A program made the position numbers and the translations under genes. This document shows, piece after piece, positions 1 through 6,762 of a stretch of 11,841 nucleotides of DNA (position 1 is its first letter; each line of letters starts with the position of its first letter). The stretch comes from an uncultured Clostridia bacterium (GTDB lineage Bacteria > Bacillota > Clostridia > TANB77 > CAG-508), in NCBI GenBank assembly GCA_948857205.1, contig CAQPRV010000038.1, positions 1-11,841 on the forward strand, in the 5' to 3' direction. Under the pieces are notes generated by a model. The model ran no database searches. It saw only the letters and a list, made by a program, of their open reading frames with translations, and was not told the origin of the DNA.

Positions 1-243
1 AAAAAAATAAACTTAGAACAAGAAAAAACAGTTAAGCAAGAAAACAATAAAGATGAAGAACAAATAGATAAAAAAGAGGAAGATAAAGAGCAAAATAAAG
101 AAGAAATACAAAAAAATAATAAAACAGAACAAGAAGAAAAAACAGAACAAGAAAAAAATTTAGAAGATAAAAAAGAGATAGAAAAGGAAACCTCTAAAGA
201 ACAAGAAGAGGAAAACAAAACAGAAGAAATAGTACAAAAATAA
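1..243 (+). CDS. C-terminal tail of a truncated gene, possibly PBP2 (mrdA)
   Basis: The first frame is open from base 1 to a TAA at 241-243, giving the last 80 residues of a protein that begins outside the window. The tail is almost entirely Glu, Lys, Gln, Asn and Asp, with short repeats of the type K-T-E-Q-E and no hydrophobic segment, so it is probably disordered and solvent exposed. No catalytic domain is visible, so the function cannot be read from the sequence. The gene lies 20 bases upstream of rodA, and in many Firmicutes rodA is preceded by the class B transpeptidase PBP2, some of which carry charged C-terminal tails. PBP2 is therefore a guess from context; another elongasome or unrelated protein would fit equally well. 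The frame itself is clear because it is free of stops for 240 bases and ends just before the next gene. Confidence 0.6.
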   Translation, partial: KKINLEQEKTVKQENNKDEEQIDKKEEDKEQNKEEIQKNNKTEQEEKTEQEKNLEDKKEIEKETSKEQEEENKTEEIVQK

Positions 244-263
244 ATAAAGAAAAGTGAGTTTAA

Positions 264-1370
264 ATGAGAAAAAGGGAATTTAAAAATGTAGAATGGAGCC
301 TTATAATACTTGCAATAATTCTAAGCATAATAGGACTAGTTGCATTATTTTCTGCAACCCAACAGACAGAACATGATGATTTTAATAAACAAGTTATATG
401 GTTAATAGTTAGTATTATGTGTATGATATTTGTAATGATGGTAGACTATGAATTTTTAGTAAAAATATCACCCTTCCTGTATGGAGGATCGATATTATTA
501 TTAATTGCAGTTTTTTTTACAACTCCAATAAATGGTGCTACAAGTTGGTTTCCTATAGGAGCATTCTCGCTTCAACCAGGAGAATTTTCAAAAATATCTG
601 TAATTCTATTTTTAGCATATGCAATTACAAAAATTCAAGAAAAAGGAAAAAACGAAATTAATAGAATAACAAAACTACTAATAATATTAGCAGTAGTAGG
701 AGTTCCAATTTTATTAATCATAAAACAACCAGACTATGGAACAGCAACTGCATTTATAGTAGCAATAGCATTAATATTGATTGCTGCTGGAATTGACAAA
801 AAGTATATAATAATAACTAGTTTATTAGTAATAATAGCAATACCGTTGTTATACAATTTTATATTACCAGAACATGCTAAAAAAAGGATAGACATATTTA
901 TAAATCCAGAATCAGATCCAAGAGGTTCAGGATATAACATAATACAATCAAAACTTGCTATAGGAGCAGGAGGTCTTACAGGAATGGGACTACTAAAAGG
1001 AAACCAAACCCAATTAGGATTTCTATATCCAAAAACAACAGACTTTATATTTGCAGTAATAGGAGAAGAAATGGGATTTGTAGTAGCAGCTACAGTAATT
1101 GTATTATATGTATTTTTAATTATAAAATGTTTATATATTGCAAAAACGGCAAAAGACGAAGCAGGATCACTTATTGCAACAGGAGTTACAGGAATATTTT
1201 TATTTCATGTAATAGAAAATGTTGGAATGGTAATGGGAATATTACCAATAACAGGAGTACCACTTCCATTTATTAGCTATGGAGGAAGTTCTTTAATTAC
1301 AAACTTTTTATGTATAGGGATACTTATAAATATTAGTAGTAAAAGACAAAAAACAATATTCGTAAAATAA
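264..1370 (+). CDS. rodA: RodA/FtsW (SEDS) peptidoglycan glycosyltransferase
   Basis: This 368-residue polytopic membrane protein belongs to the SEDS family, which polymerises lipid II into glycan strands with a partner class B PBP. About ten hydrophobic segments run through the whole length, starting at residues 11-30. Family landmarks are QPGEFSK at 104-110 (usually QPSE), KQPDYGT at 154-160, the large extracytoplasmic loop with a DPRGSGYNIIQSK stretch at 218-230, TTDFIF around 258-263 whose Asp260 matches the conserved essential aspartate, and the C-terminal PLPFISYGGSS at 333-343. The DPxGSGYQ-type loop and the length favour RodA (elongation) over FtsW. The ribosome binding site before the ATG is weak (GTGAG, 253-257), and the gene may rely on translation from the upstream frame ending 20 bases earlier. 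The Ser-to-Gly change in QPSE is unusual but lies next to otherwise intact motifs. The RodA versus FtsW choice is likely, not certain. Confidence 0.9.
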   Translation: MRKREFKNVEWSLIILAIILSIIGLVALFSATQQTEHDDFNKQVIWLIVSIMCMIFVMMVDYEFLVKISPFLYGGSILLLIAVFFTTPINGATSWFPIGAFSLQPGEFSKISVILFLAYAITKIQEKGKNEINRITKLLIILAVVGVPILLIIKQPDYGTATAFIVAIALILIAAGIDKKYIIITSLLVIIAIPLLYNFILPEHAKKRIDIFINPESDPRGSGYNIIQSKLAIGAGGLTGMGLLKGNQTQLGFLYPKTTDFIFAVIGEEMGFVVAATVIVLYVFLIIKCLYIAKTAKDEAGSLIATGVTGIFLFHVIENVGMVMGILPITGVPLPFISYGGSSLITNFLCIGILINISSKRQKTIFVK

Positions 1371-1395
1371 ACAGTATAATCATCAGGAGAAAAAA

Positions 1396-2367
1396 ATGTT
1401 TATACACAAATTGAAAATTGGAAATGTAGAATTAAAAAATAATTTAATATTAGCGCCAATGGCAGGTATAACAAACCTGCCTTTTAGAATAATATGTGAA
1501 AAATTTGAACCAGGTATGGTATGTACAGAAATGGCAAGCAGTAGAGCAATATTTCATAATGACAAAAAAACTAGAAGATTACTAAATACTGAAGGAGAAG
1601 CACATCCAATAAGTATGCAAATCTTTGGAAGTGATGAGGAATCAATGGCATATGCAGCAAAATATGTAAGTCAAATAGCAGATATTTTAGATATAAATAT
1701 GGGATGCCCAGCACCAAAGGTTGTAAAAAATGGGGATGGTAGTAAGTTATTATTAGATTTAGAAAAAGCAAAAAAAATAATGAAAGCAGTTATAAGAAAT
1801 TCAAAAGTACCAGTAACTTTAAAGATAAGAAAAGGTTGGGATAAGGAGCATATTGTAGCAGTAGAAATCGCAAAAATAGCAGAAGAAGTAGGAATTTCAG
1901 CTATTACAGTACATGGAAGAACAAGAAGTGAGTTTTATACAGGAAATGCTGATTGGAATATAATAAAAAAAGTCAAAGAAAGTGTTTCTATTCCAGTTAT
2001 TGGAAATGGAGATATAATTGATGGTATAACAGCTAAAGAGATACTTGAAGAAACAAAGGCAGATGCAATAATGTTAGGAAGAGGAACTCTTGGAAATCCA
2101 TGGATTTTTAAAGAAATAAAGACCTATTTAGAAACAGGAAAAGAAATACAAAAACCATCAAACGAAGAAAGACTACAAATAATAAGAGAACATATAAAAT
2201 TAGCAATTAAAGAAAAAGGAGAAATTGCTATAAAGGAAATGAGAAAACATATTTCATGGTATACAAAGAATTTAAAAAATTCTAGCGAATTTAGGAAAAA
2301 TATAAATACAATTGAAACAGAACAAGAATTGCTTAATGCAATTAACGAATATTTTAAAACAATATAG
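1396..2367 (+). CDS. dusB: tRNA-dihydrouridine synthase (DusB type)
   Basis: This 323-residue cytoplasmic FMN-dependent enzyme reduces specific uridines of tRNA to dihydrouridine using NADPH. The TIM-barrel landmarks are all present: LAPMAGITNLPFR at 19-31 (FMN site), INMGCPAPKV at 100-109 with catalytic Cys104, Lys143 in LKIRKGW, His173 in TVHGRTR, IGNGDI at 202-207 and MLGRGTLGNPW at 226-236 for phosphate binding. The C-terminal helical domain, about residues 250-320, is the tRNA-binding region. Length and motifs match the DusB/YohI branch that is the common bacterial form in Firmicutes. A clear AGGAGA at 1386-1391 sets the ATG at 1396. The gene lies 25 bases after rodA and is followed directly by an intrinsic terminator, so rodA-dusB probably share a transcript. 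Nothing looks truncated or damaged. Confidence 0.95.
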   Translation: MFIHKLKIGNVELKNNLILAPMAGITNLPFRIICEKFEPGMVCTEMASSRAIFHNDKKTRRLLNTEGEAHPISMQIFGSDEESMAYAAKYVSQIADILDINMGCPAPKVVKNGDGSKLLLDLEKAKKIMKAVIRNSKVPVTLKIRKGWDKEHIVAVEIAKIAEEVGISAITVHGRTRSEFYTGNADWNIIKKVKESVSIPVIGNGDIIDGITAKEILEETKADAIMLGRGTLGNPWIFKEIKTYLETGKEIQKPSNEERLQIIREHIKLAIKEKGEIAIKEMRKHISWYTKNLKNSSEFRKNINTIETEQELLNAINEYFKTI

Positions 2368-2377
2368 AATAAAAATG

Positions 2378-2404
2378 TAGTGAATAAAAATTCACTATTT
2401 TTTT
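2378..2404 (+). terminator. Intrinsic terminator after dusB
   Basis: A perfect 8-bp stem (TAGTGAAT at 2378-2385 and ATTCACTA at 2390-2397) closes an AAAA loop and is followed by seven T residues at 2398-2404. It starts 11 bases after the dusB stop codon and ends the plus-strand rodA-dusB transcript. Confidence 0.85.
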
Positions 2405-2440
2405 ATATAATAGAAAAGTTATACTTTCCTATTGTATAAA

Positions 2441-2590
2441 ACCTACAATTGCTAGCCCTTTGAGATTTTCTCCTTACAGTCGAAAACTCAAATTGGGCAA
2501 GAACAAATTAAAAAAAATCTTTAATCTTCTTATTTGTTCTATTCTATAGAAGATAATTATGGTTGAAGCTAGAGTTTGTAATAATTACAA
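2441..2590 (+). ncRNA. Structured leader of unknown class before the GerS-like gene
   Basis: The gap between the dusB terminator and the GerS-like gene holds several nested complementarities. Hairpin A pairs CCCTTTGAG (2456-2464) plus TTTTC (2466-2470) with GAAAACTCAAA (2482-2492) and GGG (2495-2497), about 14 bp with small bulges. Hairpin B pairs GAACAAAT (2501-2508) with ATTTGTTC (2532-2539), with a smaller TTAAA/TTTAA pairing inside. A closing helix can form between TACAA...CTAGC (2444-2456) and GCTAG...TTGTA (2568-2580). It matches no riboswitch or T-box I can name; there is no T-box TGGNACCGCG sequence. It may be a cis-regulatory leader or a small RNA. The folding was done by eye. Confidence 0.4.
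2576..2590. promoter_or_regulatory. Perfect 15-bp palindrome, possible operator
   Basis: TTGTAAT-A-ATTACAA reads identically on both strands and lies 44 bases before the GerS-like start codon. It has the size of a dimeric repressor site. The left half (TTGTA) is also the 3' strand of the possible closing helix of the upstream RNA, so the two structures exclude each other. No binding protein can be named. Confidence 0.35.
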
Positions 2591-2633
2591 GTGTGTACAA
2601 ATTCTTGTTTACATTTTTTTAGGGAGGTAAAAT

Positions 2634-3257
2634 TTGAAAAAGATAAGCATTTTTATAATAATTTTAGTAATTATACTAATAAGTATTTTAACTTTTTTTA
2701 TATTTTTTAATAATAATGGGGCTAAAAAATATAAAATTGGAAATAATAGTAGTAGTCAAGAAATTGTTGATTACATTTTAAATATTAGTTCATATGAAGC
2801 GGAAATAGAAGTAGAAGTAAAAAGCAACAAAAATGAGAATAAATACAAAATCAAACAACAATACAAGAAAGACGAAATAAACAATCAAGAAGTAATTGAA
2901 CCAACAAATATTCAAGGAGTTAAAATAATAAAATCACAAGAAGGTCTTAAAATTGAAAATACGAAATTAAATTTAAGTACAGTATTTGAAAAATACAATT
3001 ATGTAGCAGATAATATATTAGACTTAGAAGCTTTTATAGAAAATTATAAAAATAGTCCTAAATCAGCATATGAAGAAAAAGATGATAAAATAATAATGAA
3101 TACAGTAGATGATAAAAATGCACGTAATACAAAAAATAAAGTACTTTACATAGATAAGTCTACCGGAAAACCCTTGCAAATGGAAATAAAAGACAATAAC
3201 AATAATTCTACTATTTACATAAAATATACAGAGGTAGATGTAAATAGTTTAAATTAA
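2634..3257 (+). CDS. Membrane-anchored GerS-like protein
   Basis: This 207-residue protein has a short basic start (MKK), one hydrophobic segment at residues 4-25 and a polar Lys/Asn/Glu-rich extracytoplasmic part. The domain from about 40 to 205 alternates short beta-type stretches (residues 53-65, 94-110, 165-185) and resembles the LolA-like fold of the clostridial germination lipoprotein GerS, which in C. difficile is needed for cortex degradation during germination. The position just upstream of mazF supports the match, because as I recall C. difficile gerS lies in the alr2-mazF neighbourhood. Unlike a true lipoprotein it has no cysteine at all, so it would be held by its transmembrane helix. 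The start codon is TTG at 2634, set by an excellent AGGGAGG at 2621-2627 with a normal spacing. The family call rests on memory of pattern and context, so the function in this organism is uncertain. Confidence 0.6.
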   Translation: MKKISIFIIILVIILISILTFFIFFNNNGAKKYKIGNNSSSQEIVDYILNISSYEAEIEVEVKSNKNENKYKIKQQYKKDEINNQEVIEPTNIQGVKIIKSQEGLKIENTKLNLSTVFEKYNYVADNILDLEAFIENYKNSPKSAYEEKDDKIIMNTVDDKNARNTKNKVLYIDKSTGKPLQMEIKDNNNNSTIYIKYTEVDVNSLN

Positions 3258-3336
3258 ATAGATTATTTCTTTACTTCAACTAATATTTAAAATCAAAAAA
3301 ACATACTTGACAATATGCTAAGTAGGAGTGAAGAAT

Positions 3337-3687
3337 ATGCAAATAAGAAGAGGAGATATGTTTTATGCTGATTTAAGCCCTGTAGTAGGTTCAGAACAAG
3401 GAGGAATCAGACCAGTATTAATAATTCAAAATGACTTAGGAAATAAATATAGCCCAACAGTAATTGCAGCAGCAGTAACATCACAAATGGGAAAAACAAA
3501 ATTACCAACACATATTGAGATAGATTCCTCTTCATGTGGTTTAAAGAATAATTCTGTAGTACTTGCAGAGCAAATTAGGACAATAGATAAAAGCAGATTA
3601 AAAGAAAAAATAGGTCATATAGATGACGAAAAAATAATAGATAAAGTAAATAATGCTTTAGGAGTAAGTTTTGGACTAGAAGATTAA
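3337..3687 (+). CDS. mazF: MazF/EndoA mRNA interferase toxin
   Basis: This 116-residue protein has exactly the length of B. subtilis EndoA (NdoA), a ribosome-independent endoribonuclease that cuts RNA at short specific sites. The family signature is plain: RRGDMFYADLSPVVGSEQGG from residue 4, RPVLIIQND at 25-33, KYSPTVIAAAVTSQ at 37-50, LPTH at 56-59, and EQIRTIDKSRL at 78-88. Arg25 and Thr48 fall at the EndoA catalytic positions. Translation is best started at ATG 3337, with AGGAG at 3324-3328 eight bases before it; a GTG at 3328 would sit inside that ribosome binding site. No mazE-like antitoxin gene fits in the 79 bases upstream, where B. subtilis has ndoAI. The gene follows the GerS-like gene, as in some other clostridia. 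The stop codon abuts a REP-type palindrome. Confidence 0.95.
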   Translation: MQIRRGDMFYADLSPVVGSEQGGIRPVLIIQNDLGNKYSPTVIAAAVTSQMGKTKLPTHIEIDSSSCGLKNNSVVLAEQIRTIDKSRLKEKIGHIDDEKIIDKVNNALGVSFGLED

Positions 3688-3758
3688 TGATTCTGGGGAC
3701 GGAGGAAAAAATCATCTTAAAAGAATTTGATGATTTTTTCCTCCGTCCCCAGAATCAT
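3687..3758. repeat. Perfect 30-bp REP-type palindrome between convergent genes
   Basis: Bases 3687-3716 are an exact reverse complement of 3729-3758, separated by a 12-base loop. The core GGGGACGGAGG / CCTCCGTCCCC is far richer in GC than the surroundings. It begins on the last base of the mazF stop codon and is followed by an imperfect extra half at 3759-3777 that reaches the stop codon of the convergent HD-GYP gene. The sequence style resembles the short palindromic REP elements moved by IS200-like RAYT transposases in Firmicutes. The AAAAAA and TTTTTT blocks within the arms mean it may also stop transcription from both sides. Confidence 0.8.
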
Positions 3759-3777
3759 CCTCCGTCTCCAGATTCAT
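3759..3777 (-). repeat. Third, diverged REP half-copy
   Basis: CCTCCGTCTCCAGATTCAT is a direct, slightly diverged repeat of CCTCCGTCCCCAGAATCAT at 3740-3758, with two substitutions. It immediately follows the perfect palindrome, so the locus holds two and a half REP units. Its last base is the first base of the HD-GYP stop codon (minus strand). Confidence 0.7.
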
Positions 3778-4712
3778 TAAACTTTTAGTTTTTTTATAAT
3801 TTTAATTTCATTATATAAGTTATCTATTATTTTTTTTCTTGTTTCATATGCTCGTTTATATTCTTGACAAATAATTTCAAGATTCTCTAAGGTTTCATCT
3901 TTTAATAAAAGTAATTTTATCCCTTCTAAATAAAAGTTTTTGTCTTTTTCTTTTTTTGAATTAATCATCTTTTCTTTATATTTTTGAGCCTGTTCTAATC
4001 TTTTTATATGTTCTTTTAATTCATCTATGTAACTTTGAGTTAGTGAAATTTCGTAACCAATGTCATCAATTACTACTTTAAATAAAGTTCTTACTACTAC
4101 AGGATTATTTTTTCCTAATTTAGTGTTTTGAGCAATATTATTTAAGGCTTCTGATTTACTTGGTTTTGTATTTTCAATTAAAATCTTTAAAGTTTCTGAT
4201 ATACCAATATGTGATTTATACTGTCTTTTACTTACTATTGCATCATATTCATCAGCAACTCTAATTATTTGACCCTCGTAAGGTATATCTTTTTTTGTTA
4301 GACCTTGAGGATATCCACTTCCATTTAAGGCCTCATGGTGGTATAAAGCACCATTTGCATAGGGTCTTAATTCTAAATCTTTCATACACATATTATAACC
4401 TAAGGTTGTATGTGTTTTCATAATGTCATACTCTTCTTGTGTCAATTTTCCAGGTTTTTGTAAAATATTTGCTGGTATAAATAGTTTTCCAATATCATGT
4501 AAATATGCACATATTGTACAATATTGAGTAAAAGATTTATTACAATGCAAGTATTCACATAGTCTACAGGTTAAATTAGCTACATTTTCGCAGTGTTTTC
4601 TTGTGAATACATCTAAACTGTCTAGCATATTTAGTTGATATCTCATTGTCTGATCTAAGTTATAAGATTTTAAACTTGTTTTATCATAAAAATCAAAAGT
4701 GTTATTTGCCAT
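3777..4712 (-). CDS. HD-GYP domain protein, probable c-di-GMP phosphodiesterase
   Basis: This 311-residue cytoplasmic protein carries an HD-GYP domain at about residues 30-180. Visible metal and substrate residues are His40, the His72-Asp73 pair in LHDIGK, His101, the double histidine in HHEALNGSGYPQGL (125-138, where NGSGYP replaces the commoner DGxGYP) and Asp154 in RVADEYDAI. All positions expected for a phosphodiesterase that hydrolyses cyclic di-GMP are kept, so it is probably active. There is no receiver, PAS or membrane domain at the N-terminus. Instead, residues about 225-311 are Lys/Glu-rich and heptad-like, suggesting a coiled coil for dimerisation. The start ATG has AGGAGA just upstream on the minus strand, and a good sigma-A promoter lies about 30 bases further up. 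It is convergent with mazF. The substrate could be another cyclic nucleotide. Confidence 0.9.
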   Translation of the reverse strand: MANNTFDFYDKTSLKSYNLDQTMRYQLNMLDSLDVFTRKHCENVANLTCRLCEYLHCNKSFTQYCTICAYLHDIGKLFIPANILQKPGKLTQEEYDIMKTHTTLGYNMCMKDLELRPYANGALYHHEALNGSGYPQGLTKKDIPYEGQIIRVADEYDAIVSKRQYKSHIGISETLKILIENTKPSKSEALNNIAQNTKLGKNNPVVVRTLFKVVIDDIGYEISLTQSYIDELKEHIKRLEQAQKYKEKMINSKKEKDKNFYLEGIKLLLLKDETLENLEIICQEYKRAYETRKKIIDNLYNEIKIIKKLKV

Positions 4713-4741
4713 ATTTGTCTCCTTTTATTATCACTAATTTT

Positions 4742-4770
4742 ATAATAGCATTTAGTAGTTATTTTTTCAA
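4742..4770 (-). promoter_or_regulatory. Sigma-A promoter of the HD-GYP gene
   Basis: On the minus strand TTGAAA (4765-4770) and TATTAT (4742-4747) are separated by 17 bases, one mismatch each from a standard vegetative promoter. Transcription would start near 4735, leaving a leader of about 23 bases that contains the AGGAGA ribosome binding site. Confidence 0.6.
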
Positions 4771-4861
4771 GTCAAATAAGGAAAACTATAGTTATTTTAT
4801 ATACTTAACTTTTAATTTTATATTTATGTAAATAATTTATAAAATAAAACTAACTAAAATA

Positions 4862-4890
4862 TTGAAATTTATAATTCATATTAATATTAT
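4862..4890 (+). promoter_or_regulatory. Sigma-A type promoter of the InlB-repeat gene
   Basis: TTGAAA (4862-4867), a 17-base spacer and TATTAT (4885-4890) precede the gene. The predicted transcription start near 4897 leaves only about five bases before the ATG at 4902. The rest of the 4771-4861 gap is plain AT-rich sequence in which nothing else was recognised. Confidence 0.5.
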
Positions 4891-4901
4891 ATAGAAAACA
4901 A

Positions 4902-6221
4902 ATGAAAGTTAAGGTAATTAGTAGAATGATAAGTAAGAATAAAAAAAGTACATTAAAAATAATATTAATTTCAATAACAATAATTTTAACTATAGGAATA
5001 ATAATTATACTAGTAAATAAAGAATATGTTGAGAAAATTCATGGAGAACTAGAACAAAAAACGTTAGCGACTTCAGAAAATGATTTAATTGACTTAACTA
5101 TAGAAATAAAAGAAGAAACCACATCGTCATATAAATGTCTGTTAATATTTGTATCAAATGATAAAAATAATAAAATAAAAAGTTTAGAGTATCCACAAGA
5201 AGCAGGAAATGAAACATATAAACTAAATATAAATGATAAAACAGGAAAAGAAAAAATAGCAATAGATTATGAATTAATGAAATCAGATCTTATAAAGATT
5301 TTTAAAGTAACAACAGAAGATGATCAAGAAATAGAAATAAAGACAGCATATAATATATACTTTGATTTAAATGATGGAAGTGGAAATGTAATTAAACAAA
5401 CATTTTTAGAAGGAATGGAACACAAAATAACTTATGCTCCATCAAGAACAGGGTATAATCTATTAGGATGGTATACACAAGCAAGTGAAGGAGAAAAAGT
5501 ATCGGTTTTATTAAAGAACACAAAGCTAGAAAATACAACATTATTTGCACATTGGCAGATTTGGACACACAAAATACATTATGATTCAAATAAAGGAACA
5601 GGTGCACCAGCAGATCAAACCAAAATTTATGGACAAGCACTAAAATTAAGTAATACACAACCAACAAGATTAGGATATAATTTTATAAACTGGAATACTA
5701 AAGCAAATGGCACAGGGATATCATATTCTCCAGAAAGTAATTATATAGCAGAGCAAAATGGTGGAACTGTTACATTATATGCACAATGGAAATCAACTGC
5801 AATAGCAAATATAGTAGGGTATTATGCATATCCAGCAAATAAATATAGCAATATTACTTATGGAGAAAATTATTTTAATTTCGATATAACATGTTTAAAA
5901 GGTTATGAAAAACTAAATATACCAATAAATGGTTTACTAGTAGATCATAATTATAAAATAAGTTTTACTAGATATTATGAAGGGACTTTTAATCCAACTA
6001 TTTATAATTTCGGATGTAAAATGAGTTCTTCAATAATATCTCAGACAAGTTCTAAAATTAAAGATTTGAGTTTTAATTCTAGAACAACAGGAACAATACA
6101 AGGAAGTTTTACTTTTAATGCAACTTCTTCAACAATGTATTGGGTCTGGGATTTATCAGATTTAAAAGATGGACAATTAGGAAAAATAAGATTATCTAAT
6201 ATATTAATAGAAATACAATAA
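4902..6221 (+). CDS. Membrane-anchored surface protein with two InlB B-type repeats
   Basis: This 439-residue protein has a basic N-terminus, one hydrophobic anchor at about residues 18-39 and an exported body. Residues about 46-145 form an unrecognised Glu/Lys-rich domain. Two Listeria-Bacteroides (InlB B, Flg_new) repeats follow at about 148-219 and 222-296. Each has the landmark pattern of an aromatic-x-aromatic start, a GYN(L/F) then GW or NW turn, and a closing LxAxWQ/K. Residues 300-439 are a Tyr/Asn/Ser-rich probable beta-sandwich with no family I can name. There is no LPXTG motif, so it is likely held by the N-terminal helix. Proteins with these repeats are usually adhesins or wall-associated proteins. 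The start is uncertain: ATG 4902 has no ribosome binding site and lies close to the predicted transcript start, while ATG 4926 (MISKNKKS) would give a more typical signal anchor. Confidence 0.75.
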   Translation: MKVKVISRMISKNKKSTLKIILISITIILTIGIIIILVNKEYVEKIHGELEQKTLATSENDLIDLTIEIKEETTSSYKCLLIFVSNDKNNKIKSLEYPQEAGNETYKLNINDKTGKEKIAIDYELMKSDLIKIFKVTTEDDQEIEIKTAYNIYFDLNDGSGNVIKQTFLEGMEHKITYAPSRTGYNLLGWYTQASEGEKVSVLLKNTKLENTTLFAHWQIWTHKIHYDSNKGTGAPADQTKIYGQALKLSNTQPTRLGYNFINWNTKANGTGISYSPESNYIAEQNGGTVTLYAQWKSTAIANIVGYYAYPANKYSNITYGENYFNFDITCLKGYEKLNIPINGLLVDHNYKISFTRYYEGTFNPTIYNFGCKMSSSIISQTSSKIKDLSFNSRTTGTIQGSFTFNATSSTMYWVWDLSDLKDGQLGKIRLSNILIEIQ

Positions 6222-6223
6222 AA

Positions 6224-6663
6224 TTTAAGTTTCGACTTTTTATAAGTGAAGGTTATAATTCATTAAATAGATATTGTCCTAAGCTATATAAGTTCTACAA
6301 ATCTTATTTTTTTAGGGTAGATAATTAAATAAAGGGAAGAAAAATATTTAAAATATTTATTCAAATTCTCGGTTGCCTTACAAATATTAAGAAATTCTAA
6401 TCATCTAAAATGAGCCTCTTTCACGTTCAAAACTACACTATTATCCATAGTGTAGTTTTGCCTTGAACATCCCTCATTTTATACGATAAGAATTTCTAGA
6501 TATTTTCCAGTTGCATTCAAATTTTCATAAATATTTTAGATATTTTCTTCCCTTATATAAAATAAATCCTCCCTAAAAATCAAGATTTGTAAGACTTAGG
6601 TAGCTTAGGTCAATAGTTATTTATTGAACTATAATATTCACTTGTAAAAAGTTGAAACTTAAA
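6224..6663. repeat. Giant 440-bp imperfect inverted repeat, possible large rod-shaped RNA
   Basis: Two arms of about 215 bases are reverse complements of each other over their whole length. The ends match at 10 of 10 bases (TTTAAGTTTC at 6224-6233, GAAACTTAAA at 6654-6663) and at 25 of 27 over the outermost block. Further matching blocks include CCTAAGCTA, TACAAATCTT, TTTTTAGGG, AAGGGAAGAAAA, TAAAATATTTAT, AGAAATTCT and TAAAATGAG. The centre is a perfect 14-bp hairpin (6428-6441 with 6447-6460, loop TATCC). Several mismatches become G-U pairs in RNA. No coding frame of note lies inside. It fills the gap between the InlB-repeat gene and trhP. It could be a structured RNA, a fold-back element, or two inverted copies of a repeat; no target-site duplication is evident. 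Confidence 0.8.
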
Positions 6664-6675
6664 ATAATATATAGA

Positions 6676-6703
6676 TTGACATTTTAAATAAACGATATAT
6701 AAT
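6676..6703 (+). promoter_or_regulatory. Consensus sigma-A promoter of trhP
   Basis: A perfect TTGACA (6676-6681) and a perfect TATAAT (6698-6703) are separated by 16 bases. The start point near 6710 gives a leader of about 53 bases before trhP. The promoter lies 12 bases outside the giant inverted repeat, so trhP is transcribed independently of it. Confidence 0.75.
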
Positions 6704-6762
6704 AAATAAAATAACACATAAAACTATGACTAAAAAGCCATTAATGAAAGGAAAGATAAAAG

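Noticed and set aside
1..243. The charged tail as a repeat-containing non-coding region.
   Set aside because: One frame is free of stops throughout and ends with a stop just before rodA, and its Glu/Lys/Gln composition is consistent with a protein tail.
2405..2633. A T-box or other known riboswitch in the GerS leader.
   Set aside because: The T-box TGGNACCGCG antiterminator sequence is absent, there is no terminator before the gene, and no conserved core of another class was recognised.
3307..3336. A perfect TTGACA at 3307-3312 just upstream of mazF as a -35 box.
   Set aside because: No acceptable -10 hexamer follows at 15-19 bases, and the expected position overlaps the ribosome binding site and start codon of mazF.
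6210..6675. Target-site duplication flanking the giant inverted repeat.
   Set aside because: The flanks are AT-rich and share only trivial short matches, so no duplication can be claimed.
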